Assembly: GCF_020991475.1 (NCBI RefSeq)
Contig: NZ_JAJMPA010000001.1
Coordinates: forward strand, 744,001 to 808,000
Source: Pedobacter sp. MC2016-14
GTDB taxonomy: Bacteria; Bacteroidota; Bacteroidia; Sphingobacteriales; Sphingobacteriaceae
Direction of reading: 5' to 3'
DNA: 64,000 nt
A program made the position numbers and the translations under genes. Shown piece after piece: positions 17,934-25,558 of this stretch (positions are counted from its first letter, which is position 1; each line of letters begins with the position of its first letter). The notes below the pieces were generated by a model. It saw only the letters and a program-made list of their open reading frames with translations, made no database searches and had not been told where the DNA came from.

Positions 17934-18269
17934 TTACAACTCCAACATAGGATCCCAAAAGACCTTTTTAAAATCCTGCACTTTATCGTTTTTAACGGTC
18001 ACACCCTCTTGTTCCAAAAGCTCCTGCATCAGCGTAGGCGTACCAAAATGAAACTTTCCGGTCAATAACCCACTACTGTTTACCACACGTTGTGCCGGTA
18101 CGGCCGGTTCTGCATCATGCGCATAACTCATCGCATGCCCTACCATTCTGGACGATTTAGCGGCTCCCAGGCTTTTGGCAATTGCACCGTAAGAGGTAAC
18201 CCTTCCTTTTGGAATGAGCCTGGCTATTTCATAAACCTGTTCATAAAAAGAAGCCGTATTACTACCCAT
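17934..18269 (-). CDS. Alkyltransferase-like protein (ATL, MGMT fold without the reactive cysteine)
   Basis: A 111-residue relative of O6-methylguanine-DNA methyltransferase. Where the methyltransferase has its reactive PCHRV motif, this protein reads PAQRVV (58-63), so cysteine is replaced by alanine and histidine by glutamine. ATL proteins bind O6-alkylguanine, cannot remove the alkyl group, and instead flag the lesion for nucleotide excision repair. The helix-turn-helix segment with the arginine finger (SSRMVGHAM, about 39-47) is kept. It begins three bases after the trmB stop, so the two are cotranscribed. Confidence 0.92.
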   Translation of the reverse strand: MGSNTASFYEQVYEIARLIPKGRVTSYGAIAKSLGAAKSSRMVGHAMSYAHDAEPAVPAQRVVNSSGLLTGKFHFGTPTLMQELLEQEGVTVKNDKVQDFKKVFWDPMLEL

Positions 18270-18271
18270 CT

Positions 18272-18946
18272 CTAAATGGTTAACTGGTCACTAGTTGAAT
18301 CAAGAGAAAACTGAATATAATTGATGTTTTTATTGTGTTTAAGATAGATGCGCTCATAGTGTGTTTTGATGGAAAGCACCTCATCGTAAAATTCAGAGTT
18401 GTACAGCTGATCTGTTTTTTTATAATATGGCAAGCCCAGGTTCTCCACAACTTCAACCGTATACAGGTACAAACCATCATTATCTGTTTTTAGGTTTATC
18501 CTGCCCTCGGGTTTTAAAAAGGTCTTGTATTTTGCTAAAAATCCAGGAAAAGTTAGGCGTTTCTTTTCTCTGCTGTCCTGAGGTTGCGGATCAGGAAAGG
18601 TGATCCATATTTCGTCCACCTCATCCGCAGCAAAATAATCCATTACATCCTCTATCTGGATACGTAGAAACGCAAGGTTTTTAATCCCTTCATCTACGCC
18701 TGTACGGGCACCACGCCATATCCTATTCCCTTTAAGGTCAACCCCAATAAAGTTCTTTTCCGGAAAAAGCCTGGCCATCTGTAATGCATATTCTCCCTTA
18801 CCGCAGGCCAGTTCAAGCACTATAGGATTGTTGTTGTTAAAGTGATCAGCTGCCCATTTACCTTTTAAAGGTTTGCCCTCTTCCATTTGATAAACATTAT
18901 CAAATGTATCTATCTCCGCAAATTTCCTTAATTTATCTTTACCCAC
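18272..18946 (-). CDS. trmB: tRNA (guanine-N7-)-methyltransferase
   Basis: SAM-dependent enzyme that makes m7G46 in the tRNA variable loop. The SAM-binding ELACGKGEYAL segment, the GVDLKGNRIWRGA strand and the TFPDPQP motif are all characteristic of TrmB. I favour the GTG at 18946 (protein starting MGKDKLRKFAEI, 224 residues), which matches the family N-terminus; an ATG at 18991 would add 15 residues that look non-coding and would crowd the divergent fcl promoter. The downstream ATL gene follows at once. Confidence 0.93.
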   Translation of the reverse strand: MGKDKLRKFAEIDTFDNVYQMEEGKPLKGKWAADHFNNNNPIVLELACGKGEYALQMARLFPEKNFIGVDLKGNRIWRGARTGVDEGIKNLAFLRIQIEDVMDYFAADEVDEIWITFPDPQPQDSREKKRLTFPGFLAKYKTFLKPEGRINLKTDNDGLYLYTVEVVENLGLPYYKKTDQLYNSEFYDEVLSIKTHYERIYLKHNKNINYIQFSLDSTSDQLTI

Positions 18947-19040
18947 TTCAATTTTTTTACGCAAAAATACGATTATGCACACATCTATCATTTAAATCTC
19001 GCTACTTATTTCGTACTTTTAGGCCAATAAAATTGTACTA

Positions 19041-19967
19041 GTGGATAAGAACGCAAAAATATACGTAGCAGGACATCGTGGTATGGTAGGATCTGCCATT
19101 TACCGTAAGTTAGTTAAAGAAGGTTATACCAATCTGATCACCCGTAGTTCTTCTGAACTGGATTTACGCGACCAGGAAGCTGTAAAAACATTTTTTGAAA
19201 CAGAAAAACCAGAATATGTTTTCCTTGCAGCAGCAAAAGTTGGCGGTATTGTGGCCAACAACATTTATCGTGCAGACTTTTTGTACGAAAACCTGTCTAT
19301 CCAAAACAATGTCATCCATCAGGCTTACAAAAACGATGTTAAAAAACTGATGTTTTTAGGCTCCAGCTGTATCTACCCTAAGCTTGCACCGCAGCCGCTA
19401 AAAGAAGATTATTTGCTGACAGGATTGTTAGAAGAAACTAACGAACCTTATGCCATAGCAAAAATTGCAGGCATTAAAATGTGCGATGCTTACCGCGCAC
19501 AGTACAACTGTAATTTCATTTCTGTAATGCCTACTAACCTGTATGGCTATAATGACAACTACCACCCGCAAAACTCTCACGTATTGCCGGCGCTGATCCG
19601 CAAATTCCATGAAGCAAAAATCAATGGCACTTCAGAAGTAGTCATCTGGGGCTCTGGTTCTCCAATGAGAGAGTTCCTGTTTGCCGATGATTTGGCAGAA
19701 GCTTGTTATTACCTGATGTTAAATTACGACGATTCAGGCTTCCTAAACATTGGTACTGGAGAAGACATGACCATTAAAGACCTTGCGCTTTTAATTAAAA
19801 AGGTCATCGGATTTGAAGGCGAACTGACTTTTGACAGTACAAAACCTGATGGAACACCAAGAAAACTGATGGATGTGTCTAAACTACATGCCCTGGGATG
19901 GAAACATCAGATAGAACTGGAAGAGGGCATCAAAATGGCTTATCAGGATTTCTTATGTAAAGAATAA
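19041..19967 (+). CDS. fcl: GDP-L-fucose synthase
   Basis: NADPH-dependent epimerase/reductase that turns GDP-4-keto-6-deoxymannose into GDP-L-fucose. The 308-residue SDR starts at a GTG and shows the Rossmann motif GHRGMVGSA (11-19), the SSCIYP segment (108-113, with the conserved Cys110) and the catalytic YxxxK (Tyr137, Lys141) in EPYAIAK. The usual partner gmd is not in the window. A candidate -7 box TACTTTTA lies at 19014-19021. The gene implies that this organism builds fucosylated surface glycans, in contrast with the fucose-degrading locus further along. Confidence 0.95.
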   Translation: MDKNAKIYVAGHRGMVGSAIYRKLVKEGYTNLITRSSSELDLRDQEAVKTFFETEKPEYVFLAAAKVGGIVANNIYRADFLYENLSIQNNVIHQAYKNDVKKLMFLGSSCIYPKLAPQPLKEDYLLTGLLEETNEPYAIAKIAGIKMCDAYRAQYNCNFISVMPTNLYGYNDNYHPQNSHVLPALIRKFHEAKINGTSEVVIWGSGSPMREFLFADDLAEACYYLMLNYDDSGFLNIGTGEDMTIKDLALLIKKVIGFEGELTFDSTKPDGTPRKLMDVSKLHALGWKHQIELEEGIKMAYQDFLCKE

Positions 19968-19974
19968 CGCCGTT

Positions 19975-20907
19975 CTAAATACCTACTATATCTTTTTTCT
20001 TCCTGCTTTTCATTGCTTTGGGAATGATGGCAAGAATTTCTTCTTTAAAGGCATTGAGCATCCGCTTTTTGATGAAGTTTTTATGCGTAACCAGGCTGAT
20101 CTCTCTTACAGGCTCGGGCGACTTAAAAGACCTGACCTTAGCCAGTTGCTTGGTGCTCAAATCTGCCAGGGCGAGTTCAGGTAATAAGGTGGCTCCGTTA
20201 TTTACATCTACCATACGGATTAGCGTTTCCACGCTGCCTGTATTATAAGTTAAACCCTGCAAACGGCTATCCTTTGTAGAGCGGCAAATGTTCAGCACCT
20301 GAGAACGCATACAATGCCCCTCATTCAACAACCAAATGTTTTCATCCTCAAGATCATCCGCATCAATAGTCTTCTTTTTATACAGCTTACTATTTTTACT
20401 GATATAAGTTACAAAGTTCTCGTAATACAAGGGGATTTCCTGTATGTGATTATCGGCCAATGGAGTGGCTAAAATACCACAGTCCAGCACGCCTGTTTTT
20501 AAGTGATGAATAATATCTTCGGTAGTATATTCCCAAATCAGCAACTTAAGGTCCGGATAGCTGGTCATCATGGCAGAGATCACCTTCGGCAACAAATAAG
20601 GTGCAACCGTAGGGATAATACCAACCTTCAATTCTCCGGTAACTTCCTGTTGCTGATTGGTGATGATTTCCTTTATCTTATGGCTTTCCTGAAGTACCAA
20701 CCGTGCCTGTTCAATAATTTGGGCACCAATTTCTGTAGGCACAACCGGTTGTTTACTCCGGTCAAAGATCTTTACACTAAGCATTTCTTCCAGCTTCTGT
20801 ACTTGCATACTAAGCGTGGGCTGGGTAACAAAACACTTCTCTGCAGCGCCAACAAAACTTCTGTACGTATCTACCGCAACAATATATTCAAGCTGAACTA
20901 GGGTCAT
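19975..20907 (-). CDS. oxyR: OxyR-type LysR-family hydrogen peroxide sensor
   Basis: A 310-residue LysR transcription factor: winged helix-turn-helix in residues 1-60 and a periplasmic-binding-like sensor domain after residue 90. It has the OxyR redox pair at Cys199 (EGHC) and Cys208 (NIC), at the same positions as in Escherichia coli OxyR, so it should form a disulfide with peroxide and activate antioxidant genes. It begins two bases after the stop of the upstream small secreted protein gene, hence one transcript. The nearby superoxide dismutase gene is a possible but unproven target. Confidence 0.93.
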   Translation of the reverse strand: MTLVQLEYIVAVDTYRSFVGAAEKCFVTQPTLSMQVQKLEEMLSVKIFDRSKQPVVPTEIGAQIIEQARLVLQESHKIKEIITNQQQEVTGELKVGIIPTVAPYLLPKVISAMMTSYPDLKLLIWEYTTEDIIHHLKTGVLDCGILATPLADNHIQEIPLYYENFVTYISKNSKLYKKKTIDADDLEDENIWLLNEGHCMRSQVLNICRSTKDSRLQGLTYNTGSVETLIRMVDVNNGATLLPELALADLSTKQLAKVRSFKSPEPVREISLVTHKNFIKKRMLNAFKEEILAIIPKAMKSRKKKDIVGI

Positions 20908-20909
20908 AA

Positions 20910-21362
20910 TTAAGGAGTAGGAGGAGGTAATTTTAATCCTGAGATTCCAGTAACCACTTCTTCCTCTTCTTCTTTACCACGCTTGCCTTTTTTCTTCTTC
21001 TTTTTTGAATTTCCACTGAGCTGATCTTCCAGAAACTTATCATAAGCTGCAATCTGATCACCCTTTAAAATCGTTTTGATATTTTGTGTAGTCTGATTTT
21101 GCAGTTTATAAAATTTAGAAACATCATCTTCATTATAATTGCCCGCCTGCTGCTTTTTGATCAGCGCCAGTTGCTCCTTTGTCATGTCAAGCGTGTAATT
21201 ATAGATAATGTTTCTTTGAGTAGGATTCATTTTAACTGTTTTGTCCATCTCATCAATACTTTTCGTTGCCAGCTCCTGGGCTGTAGGAATTTTATTAGAC
21301 TGTGCTTTAGCAAATCCAGTTATGCCGGCAATCAACAACAGGGTTAAAATATATACTTTCAT
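20910..21362 (-). CDS. Small secreted hypothetical protein with a Lys/Glu-rich tail
   Basis: A protein of about 150 residues with a signal peptide (MKVYILTLLLIAGITGFAKA) and a helical body that has the look of a short periplasmic helical-bundle protein. Its C-terminus has a run of six lysines, a KGKRGKEEEEE block and a LPPPTP end. An alternative ATG two codons upstream (21368) is equally open. I do not recognise the family. It sits directly upstream of oxyR with a two-base gap, so expression should be tied to the regulator. Confidence 0.7.
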   Translation of the reverse strand: MKVYILTLLLIAGITGFAKAQSNKIPTAQELATKSIDEMDKTVKMNPTQRNIIYNYTLDMTKEQLALIKKQQAGNYNEDDVSKFYKLQNQTTQNIKTILKGDQIAAYDKFLEDQLSGNSKKKKKKGKRGKEEEEEVVTGISGLKLPPPTP

Positions 21363-21443
21363 AATCATTAGTCAAAAGCCCTTAAGGGGCTTACTTTAAA
21401 GATATTTGCAATTTATAAAATTATATACAAATATAAGCCACAA

Positions 21444-21477
21444 ACAACAAAGCCTGCAAGCGATTAAACTTGCAGGC
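21444..21477 (-). terminator. Rho-independent terminator of the superoxide dismutase gene
   Basis: GCCTGCAAG (21452-21460) and CTTGCAGGC (21469-21477) form a perfect 9-bp stem with an 8-base loop; on the minus strand it is followed by the T-rich TTTGTTGTTT. It lies 35 bases past the sod stop. Confidence 0.85.
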
Positions 21478-21511
21478 CCCATCTTTTAGCCAAAATGGCC
21501 AAAAATTTATA

Positions 21512-22120
21512 TTACAATGCTTTTTTATACTTTTCAGCAACAGCATCCCAGTTTACCACATTCCAGAAAGCTGCAATGTAATCCGGACGTCTGTTTTGAT
21601 ATTTCAAATAATAAGCATGCTCCCATACGTCCATACCTAAAATCGGTGTACCTTTAACATCAGCAACGCTCATTAAAGGATTATCCTGATTTGGCGTAGA
21701 AGAAACCACCAGTTTTTTATCTGCACCAACGCTTAACCAAGCCCATCCAGAACCAAAACGGGTTGCACCAGCTTCAGCAAATTTAGTTTTGAAATCAGCT
21801 AATGAACCAAAAGCGCTGTTGATAGCCTCTGCTAGAGCACCTGTAGGCTCACCACCTTTGTTTGGGCCAATAACTTCCCAAAATAAAGAGTGATTGTAAT
21901 GTCCACCACCATTATTTCTTACTGCTGCAGGAAATTTTTCAATGTTTTTAACAATTTCCTCGATGCTTTGAGTTGCTTCAGGCTTGCCTTCCAATGCTTT
22001 ATTCAAATTGGTTACGTAAGCCTGGTGATGTTTACCATGGTGAATTTCCATAGTTTGTTTATCGATATGCGGTTCTAATGCATCTGTTGCGTAATGTAAC
22101 GCAGGTAATTCAAAAGCCAT
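21512..22120 (-). CDS. Superoxide dismutase, Mn/Fe family
   Basis: Dismutation of superoxide to oxygen and peroxide in the cytosol. Starting at the ATG at 22120 gives 202 residues, the family norm; an open extension to 22168 adds unlikely sequence. Metal ligands are visible in [16 protein letters not shown], and [11 protein letters not shown]. The [11 protein letters not shown] segment and the glutamine in STPNQDNPL are more like Mn-dependent or cambialistic enzymes than strict Fe enzymes. It ends in a strong terminator and appears monocistronic. Confidence 0.95.
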   Translation of the reverse strand: MAFELPALHYATDALEPHIDKQTMEIHHGKHHQAYVTNLNKALEGKPEATQSIEEIVKNIEKFPAAVRNNGGGHYNHSLFWEVIGPNKGGEPTGALAEAINSAFGSLADFKTKFAEAGATRFGSGWAWLSVGADKKLVVSSTPNQDNPLMSVADVKGTPILGMDVWEHAYYLKYQNRRPDYIAAFWNVVNWDAVAEKYKKAL

Positions 22121-22197
22121 ACTATTATAATTTATTTTTAAAATTTGTTTAACAGACAAATATAACATTCGAAGGTTAAGTTTTGTTCAATTCTTTG

Positions 22198-22674
22198 TCA
22201 ATAACCGCGCTTAGTTTTAAAAAACCTGGTCATCAATTCGCCGCATTCCTGCGCCAGCACACCGCTCTTCAATTCCGTTTTGGGATGCAATAAATTCCCT
22301 GACTTTGTACTAAAGCCGCGCTTCTCCTCTTTTGCGCCATACACAATTCTGGCAATTTGCATCCAGTAACTGGCTCCTGCACACATTACGCAAGGTTCAA
22401 TGGTTACATATAGCGTACAATCTTTTAAATATTTACCTCCAAGTGTCTGACTGGCGGCCGTAAATGCCTGCATTTCGGCATGTGCGGTAACATCATTTAA
22501 CCGCTCTGTAAGGTTATAACCTCTGCCAACAATCCTGCCCTGGCACACCACAATAGCGCCAATAGGGATCTCCTCTTCGTCGAAAGCCATTTGCGCCTGC
22601 TCCAGGGCAAGTCTCATAAAATGTTCGTCTTCAAGAATCGGATCAGCATCACCAGAAAAATTATAAAAACTCAT
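22198..22674 (-). CDS. tadA: Nucleoside deaminase of the TadA family
   Basis: A 158-residue zinc-dependent deaminase, most likely the tRNA adenosine-34 deaminase that makes inosine in the tRNA-Arg anticodon. Zinc site: HAE (65-67, with the proton-shuttle Glu67) and PCVMC (94-98). The length and the C-terminal FFKTKRGY basic tail fit bacterial TadA. Guanine deaminases of similar size share these motifs, so a small doubt remains. It lies 30 bases downstream of the tRNA-binding-domain gene, probably cotranscribed. Confidence 0.87.
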   Translation of the reverse strand: MSFYNFSGDADPILEDEHFMRLALEQAQMAFDEEEIPIGAIVVCQGRIVGRGYNLTERLNDVTAHAEMQAFTAASQTLGGKYLKDCTLYVTIEPCVMCAGASYWMQIARIVYGAKEEKRGFSTKSGNLLHPKTELKSGVLAQECGELMTRFFKTKRGY

Positions 22675-22704
22675 GCTTCAAAGATAAGGTTAAACCACAT
22701 TAAA

Positions 22705-23040
22705 CTAAGCCATTTTAGCACCGTTAGGTACTTTACCCCTTAGTGCTGTCAATACGATATCACCATTTTCGTCGGCAAAACCAGTAACCAAAAACTCCGA
22801 CATAAATTTCCCAATCTGTTTCTTCGGAAAATTAATGACCGCTATAATCTGTTGCCCCAGCAACTCTTCTTTTGTATAATGCTTAGTGATTTGTGCAGAA
22901 CTCATTTTTACCCCGAATTCACCAAAATCTACTTTTACTTTGTAAGCAGGCTTCCGGGCCTCCGGAAAATCAAATACCTCCAAAATTGTTCCCGCACGCA
23001 GTTCCACCTTTTCAAATTCACTCCAATTTATCTCTTCCAT
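22705..23040 (-). CDS. tRNA-binding domain protein, CsaA-like
   Basis: A 111-residue single EMAP/OB-fold tRNA-binding domain: FEKVELRAGTILEV at the N-terminus, SSAQITKHY, and the conserved VINFPKKQIGKFMSEFLVTG stretch around residues 68-87. CsaA-like proteins are dimers that bind tRNA and have been reported to have chaperone activity. It heads a two-gene unit with tadA and is divergent from the methyltransferase gene. Confidence 0.9.
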   Translation of the reverse strand: MEEINWSEFEKVELRAGTILEVFDFPEARKPAYKVKVDFGEFGVKMSSAQITKHYTKEELLGQQIIAVINFPKKQIGKFMSEFLVTGFADENGDIVLTALRGKVPNGAKMA

Positions 23041-23134
23041 ATCTTAAATCAATGTTATAAAGATGCAAGTTTATAATATTCTGGCTAATTTTTGATCCAT
23101 GGACAAAATATCTGATTTTGAGTGTTAATAGGGA

Positions 23135-23166
23135 TTAGAACGAAACAGGATATTGTCTTACCTTTG
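23135..23166 (+). promoter_or_regulatory. Perfect TAnnTTTG promoter placed for a leaderless mRNA
   Basis: TACCTTTG at 23159-23166 matches the Bacteroidota -7 element exactly, with TTAG (23135-23138) at the -33 distance, 20 bases upstream. The ATG begins only five bases after the -7 box, about where transcription should start. Confidence 0.6.
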
Positions 23167-23170
23167 CATT

Positions 23171-24355
23171 ATGATTGATGTAGTACTGAAAAAAGGCAAA
23201 GAGAAAGCCGCATTGCAAAAACACCCATGGATATTTTCTGGTGCAATTGAAAAAGTAAAAGGAAAACCAGCTAACGGTGAAGTAGTAAAAGTATATGCAG
23301 CAGATAAATCTTTTTTAGCATACGGTTACTACAATGATCAGTCGAGGGTTGCCGTTCGGTTGCTGGAGTGGGAAGAAGAGCAACTTATTGATCAACAGTG
23401 GTATCATAAAAAAATTAAAACAGCACTTGCCGCACGGGCTCATCTGCTGAATGAAGACACGAATACCTGTCGTTTGGTATTTAGTGAGGCTGATTTCCTT
23501 CCAGGCTTGATCATAGACAAATATGCCGACTTTTTATCTTTACAGATTTTAAGTGCTGGAATGGAAAATATAAAAGCAGACCTGATCGCCATTTTAAAAG
23601 AAGAATTAAGTCCGAAAGGAATATTTGATAAAAGTGATGCCAGTGCGCGCACGCACGAAAACCTGGAAGCAGCACAAGGTTTACTTTGGGGAGAAAACCC
23701 TCCTGAGTTTATTGAAGTCAAAGAAAATGGGCTGCGGTACCACATCAACATTGCTGACGGACAAAAATCCGGCTTTTACTGCGATCAGCGTGACAATCGC
23801 GAAATCCTTGCTGCTTATACAAAAGACAAAGAAGTATTGGATTGCTTTTGCTATAGCGGAGGCTTTACCCTAAATGCTTTAAAACAACAAGCCAGACATG
23901 TTACCAGTGTAGACAGCTCGGCACTGGCCATAGAAACTTTAAAGCATAACCTTAGCCTGAACGGCTTTGCGGAAGATAGCCAAACCAGCTTCCAATCTGA
24001 CGTAAACAAGCAACTCAGGGCTTTCAAGGAAGAAGGAAAGATCTTTGATGTTATCGTGCTTGATCCGCCTAAATATGCGCCTTCAAGATCTGCACTGGAC
24101 CGCGCAGCAAGGGCATACAAAGACCTGAACAGATTGGGCATGCTATTACTTAAAAGCGGTGGTATTTTGGCTACCTATTCCTGCTCTGGAGCAGTGGATT
24201 TAGAAACGTTTAAACAAATTATTGCCTGGGCTGCTTTAGATGCAGGAAAAGAAGTGCAAATAATTAAGCAATTTCACCAACCGGAAGACCATCCCGTTCG
24301 TATCTCTTTTCCAGAAGGGGAATATTTAAAAGGATTATTGCTCCGGGTATTGTAA
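23171..24355 (+). CDS. Class I rRNA large subunit methyltransferase, RlmI-like (PUA + SAM domain)
   Basis: A 394-residue protein with an N-terminal PUA RNA-binding domain (about 1-85, starting MIDVVLKKGKEKA), a linking domain and a C-terminal SAM-dependent methyltransferase domain. Motif I is LDCFCYSGGF (near 222-231) and the catalytic-region motif is LDPPKYAPS (near 296-304). The family contains RlmI, which makes m5C1962 in 23S rRNA; the target base here is inferred by family only. I place the start at the ATG at 23171 because the promoter box ends five bases before it. Confidence 0.9.
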   Translation: MIDVVLKKGKEKAALQKHPWIFSGAIEKVKGKPANGEVVKVYAADKSFLAYGYYNDQSRVAVRLLEWEEEQLIDQQWYHKKIKTALAARAHLLNEDTNTCRLVFSEADFLPGLIIDKYADFLSLQILSAGMENIKADLIAILKEELSPKGIFDKSDASARTHENLEAAQGLLWGENPPEFIEVKENGLRYHINIADGQKSGFYCDQRDNREILAAYTKDKEVLDCFCYSGGFTLNALKQQARHVTSVDSSALAIETLKHNLSLNGFAEDSQTSFQSDVNKQLRAFKEEGKIFDVIVLDPPKYAPSRSALDRAARAYKDLNRLGMLLLKSGGILATYSCSGAVDLETFKQIIAWAALDAGKEVQIIKQFHQPEDHPVRISFPEGEYLKGLLLRVL

Positions 24356-24380
24356 CTCATTATAGATTTAAAGCCATTTT

Positions 24381-25292
24381 ATGCTAGTTGTACAAAATAT
24401 CAGAATCAGCAGAATACTCAGGAATACCTGGCAGGTTGACCTTATCATGATCTTTTCCTGCACAATGGCTTATCTAATCAGACATTTCCTGATCAGACAT
24501 CATTTTGAAATTCCTGCTATTATACCAACCGTGTTAGGTACGGCCATTGCTTTCTTTGTGGGCTTTAACAACAATCAATCTTATGACCGTTGGTGGGAAG
24601 CAAGAAAGATCTGGGGTGCCCTGGTAAACGACTCACGTTCCTGGGCCAGAAGCCTGAATTCTTTTCTTATTTACCCAGCATCTGAGGATGCTAAGTATAA
24701 GGAAATACAACAAAAGATGATACACCGCCATATCGCATTCCTATATGCTTTAAAAGCACGGTTAAGAGATGCTGTAGATGAAAGTTACAACAGCTACCTG
24801 AGTCCCGAAGATGTAACAGAGATTAATAAACAAACCAATGTTGCCAATGCCATCCTTGGACTTCAATCAAGAGACCTTCATCAATTAAACATATCCGGGG
24901 CACTGGACGGATTTAGGTTTATGGAAATGAACCAGCTCCTGGTAAAATTTACGGATGAAATGGGTATGTCTGAACGGATTAAGAATACGATATTTCCAAC
25001 AACGTATAATTACTTTACTAAAGTATTCATTTGGCTTTTTGTGGTATCCCTCACGCTTGTAATCAGCCAGCATGCTGGTATATGGTCTATCTTTTTAGGC
25101 TGGCTGGTAGGCTTTGTTTACGTCTCTACGCAAATTAACGGAATGAGTTTGATCAATCCATTTGAGAACAATTCATCAGCAATCCCTTTAAATCAGATTA
25201 CAAGAACTATTGAGATCAATTTATTGGAAATGATTGGAGAGGAAAATATCCCTGCCCCAATCAAACCTATTAATGACGAATATATTTTATAG
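24381..25292 (+). CDS. Bestrophin-family membrane protein
   Basis: A 303-residue inner-membrane protein of the bacterial bestrophin (formerly UPF0187) family, pentameric ion channels. The N-terminal half has two hydrophobic segments (about 20-40 and 45-62) followed by the family signature GFNNNQSYDRWWEARKIWG (about 63-81). Two further hydrophobic segments lie near 210-250, followed by the NPFENN motif. Bacterial members studied so far are cation-selective, unlike the eukaryotic anion channels; which ions pass here is unknown. It follows the methyltransferase gene by 25 bases and meets the next gene tail to tail with a six-base overlap. Confidence 0.9.
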   Translation: MLVVQNIRISRILRNTWQVDLIMIFSCTMAYLIRHFLIRHHFEIPAIIPTVLGTAIAFFVGFNNNQSYDRWWEARKIWGALVNDSRSWARSLNSFLIYPASEDAKYKEIQQKMIHRHIAFLYALKARLRDAVDESYNSYLSPEDVTEINKQTNVANAILGLQSRDLHQLNISGALDGFRFMEMNQLLVKFTDEMGMSERIKNTIFPTTYNYFTKVFIWLFVVSLTLVISQHAGIWSIFLGWLVGFVYVSTQINGMSLINPFENNSSAIPLNQITRTIEINLLEMIGEENIPAPIKPINDEYIL

Positions 25293-25538
25293 TTCTTCAG
25301 AACTTTCAGGTAATTTGGTGTATTCGCCCTTTAGGGAATAAAGGCCGAAAATTACCAGTCCTGTACAAATAGGTATAAAGATAAACAGGATGATGCCCCA
25401 TTGTAATATGGTATTCGTTTTGTCTACCCCCACAGGAGCAAGCGCCACTTTGTCGCAAGCCTCCAAAAACATAAACAACATAGCTGCAGGGCCTAATACG
25501 ATCCAAAGCAAGCCTAATACTCTTTTTAATGCACTCAT
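25287..25538 (-). CDS. Small two-helix membrane protein, partner of the adjacent MFS carrier
   Basis: An 83-residue protein with two hydrophobic helices (about 8-26 and 45-68) and a charged tail. It looks like the small DUF6814-type protein found beside MFS carriers in Bacteroidota; the name is from memory and not certain. It lies 20 bases downstream of the MFS gene and is surely cotranscribed. A role as an accessory or stabilising subunit of the transporter is inference from this position. Confidence 0.7.
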   Translation of the reverse strand: MSALKRVLGLLWIVLGPAAMLFMFLEACDKVALAPVGVDKTNTILQWGIILFIFIPICTGLVIFGLYSLKGEYTKLPESSEEL

Positions 25539-25558
25539 AATTCAAATATTTTTATAGG

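Noticed and set aside
18947..18991. ATG start for trmB at 18991
   Set aside because: The 15 added residues are unlike TrmB proteins and would cover the fcl promoter; the GTG at 18946 matches the family start.
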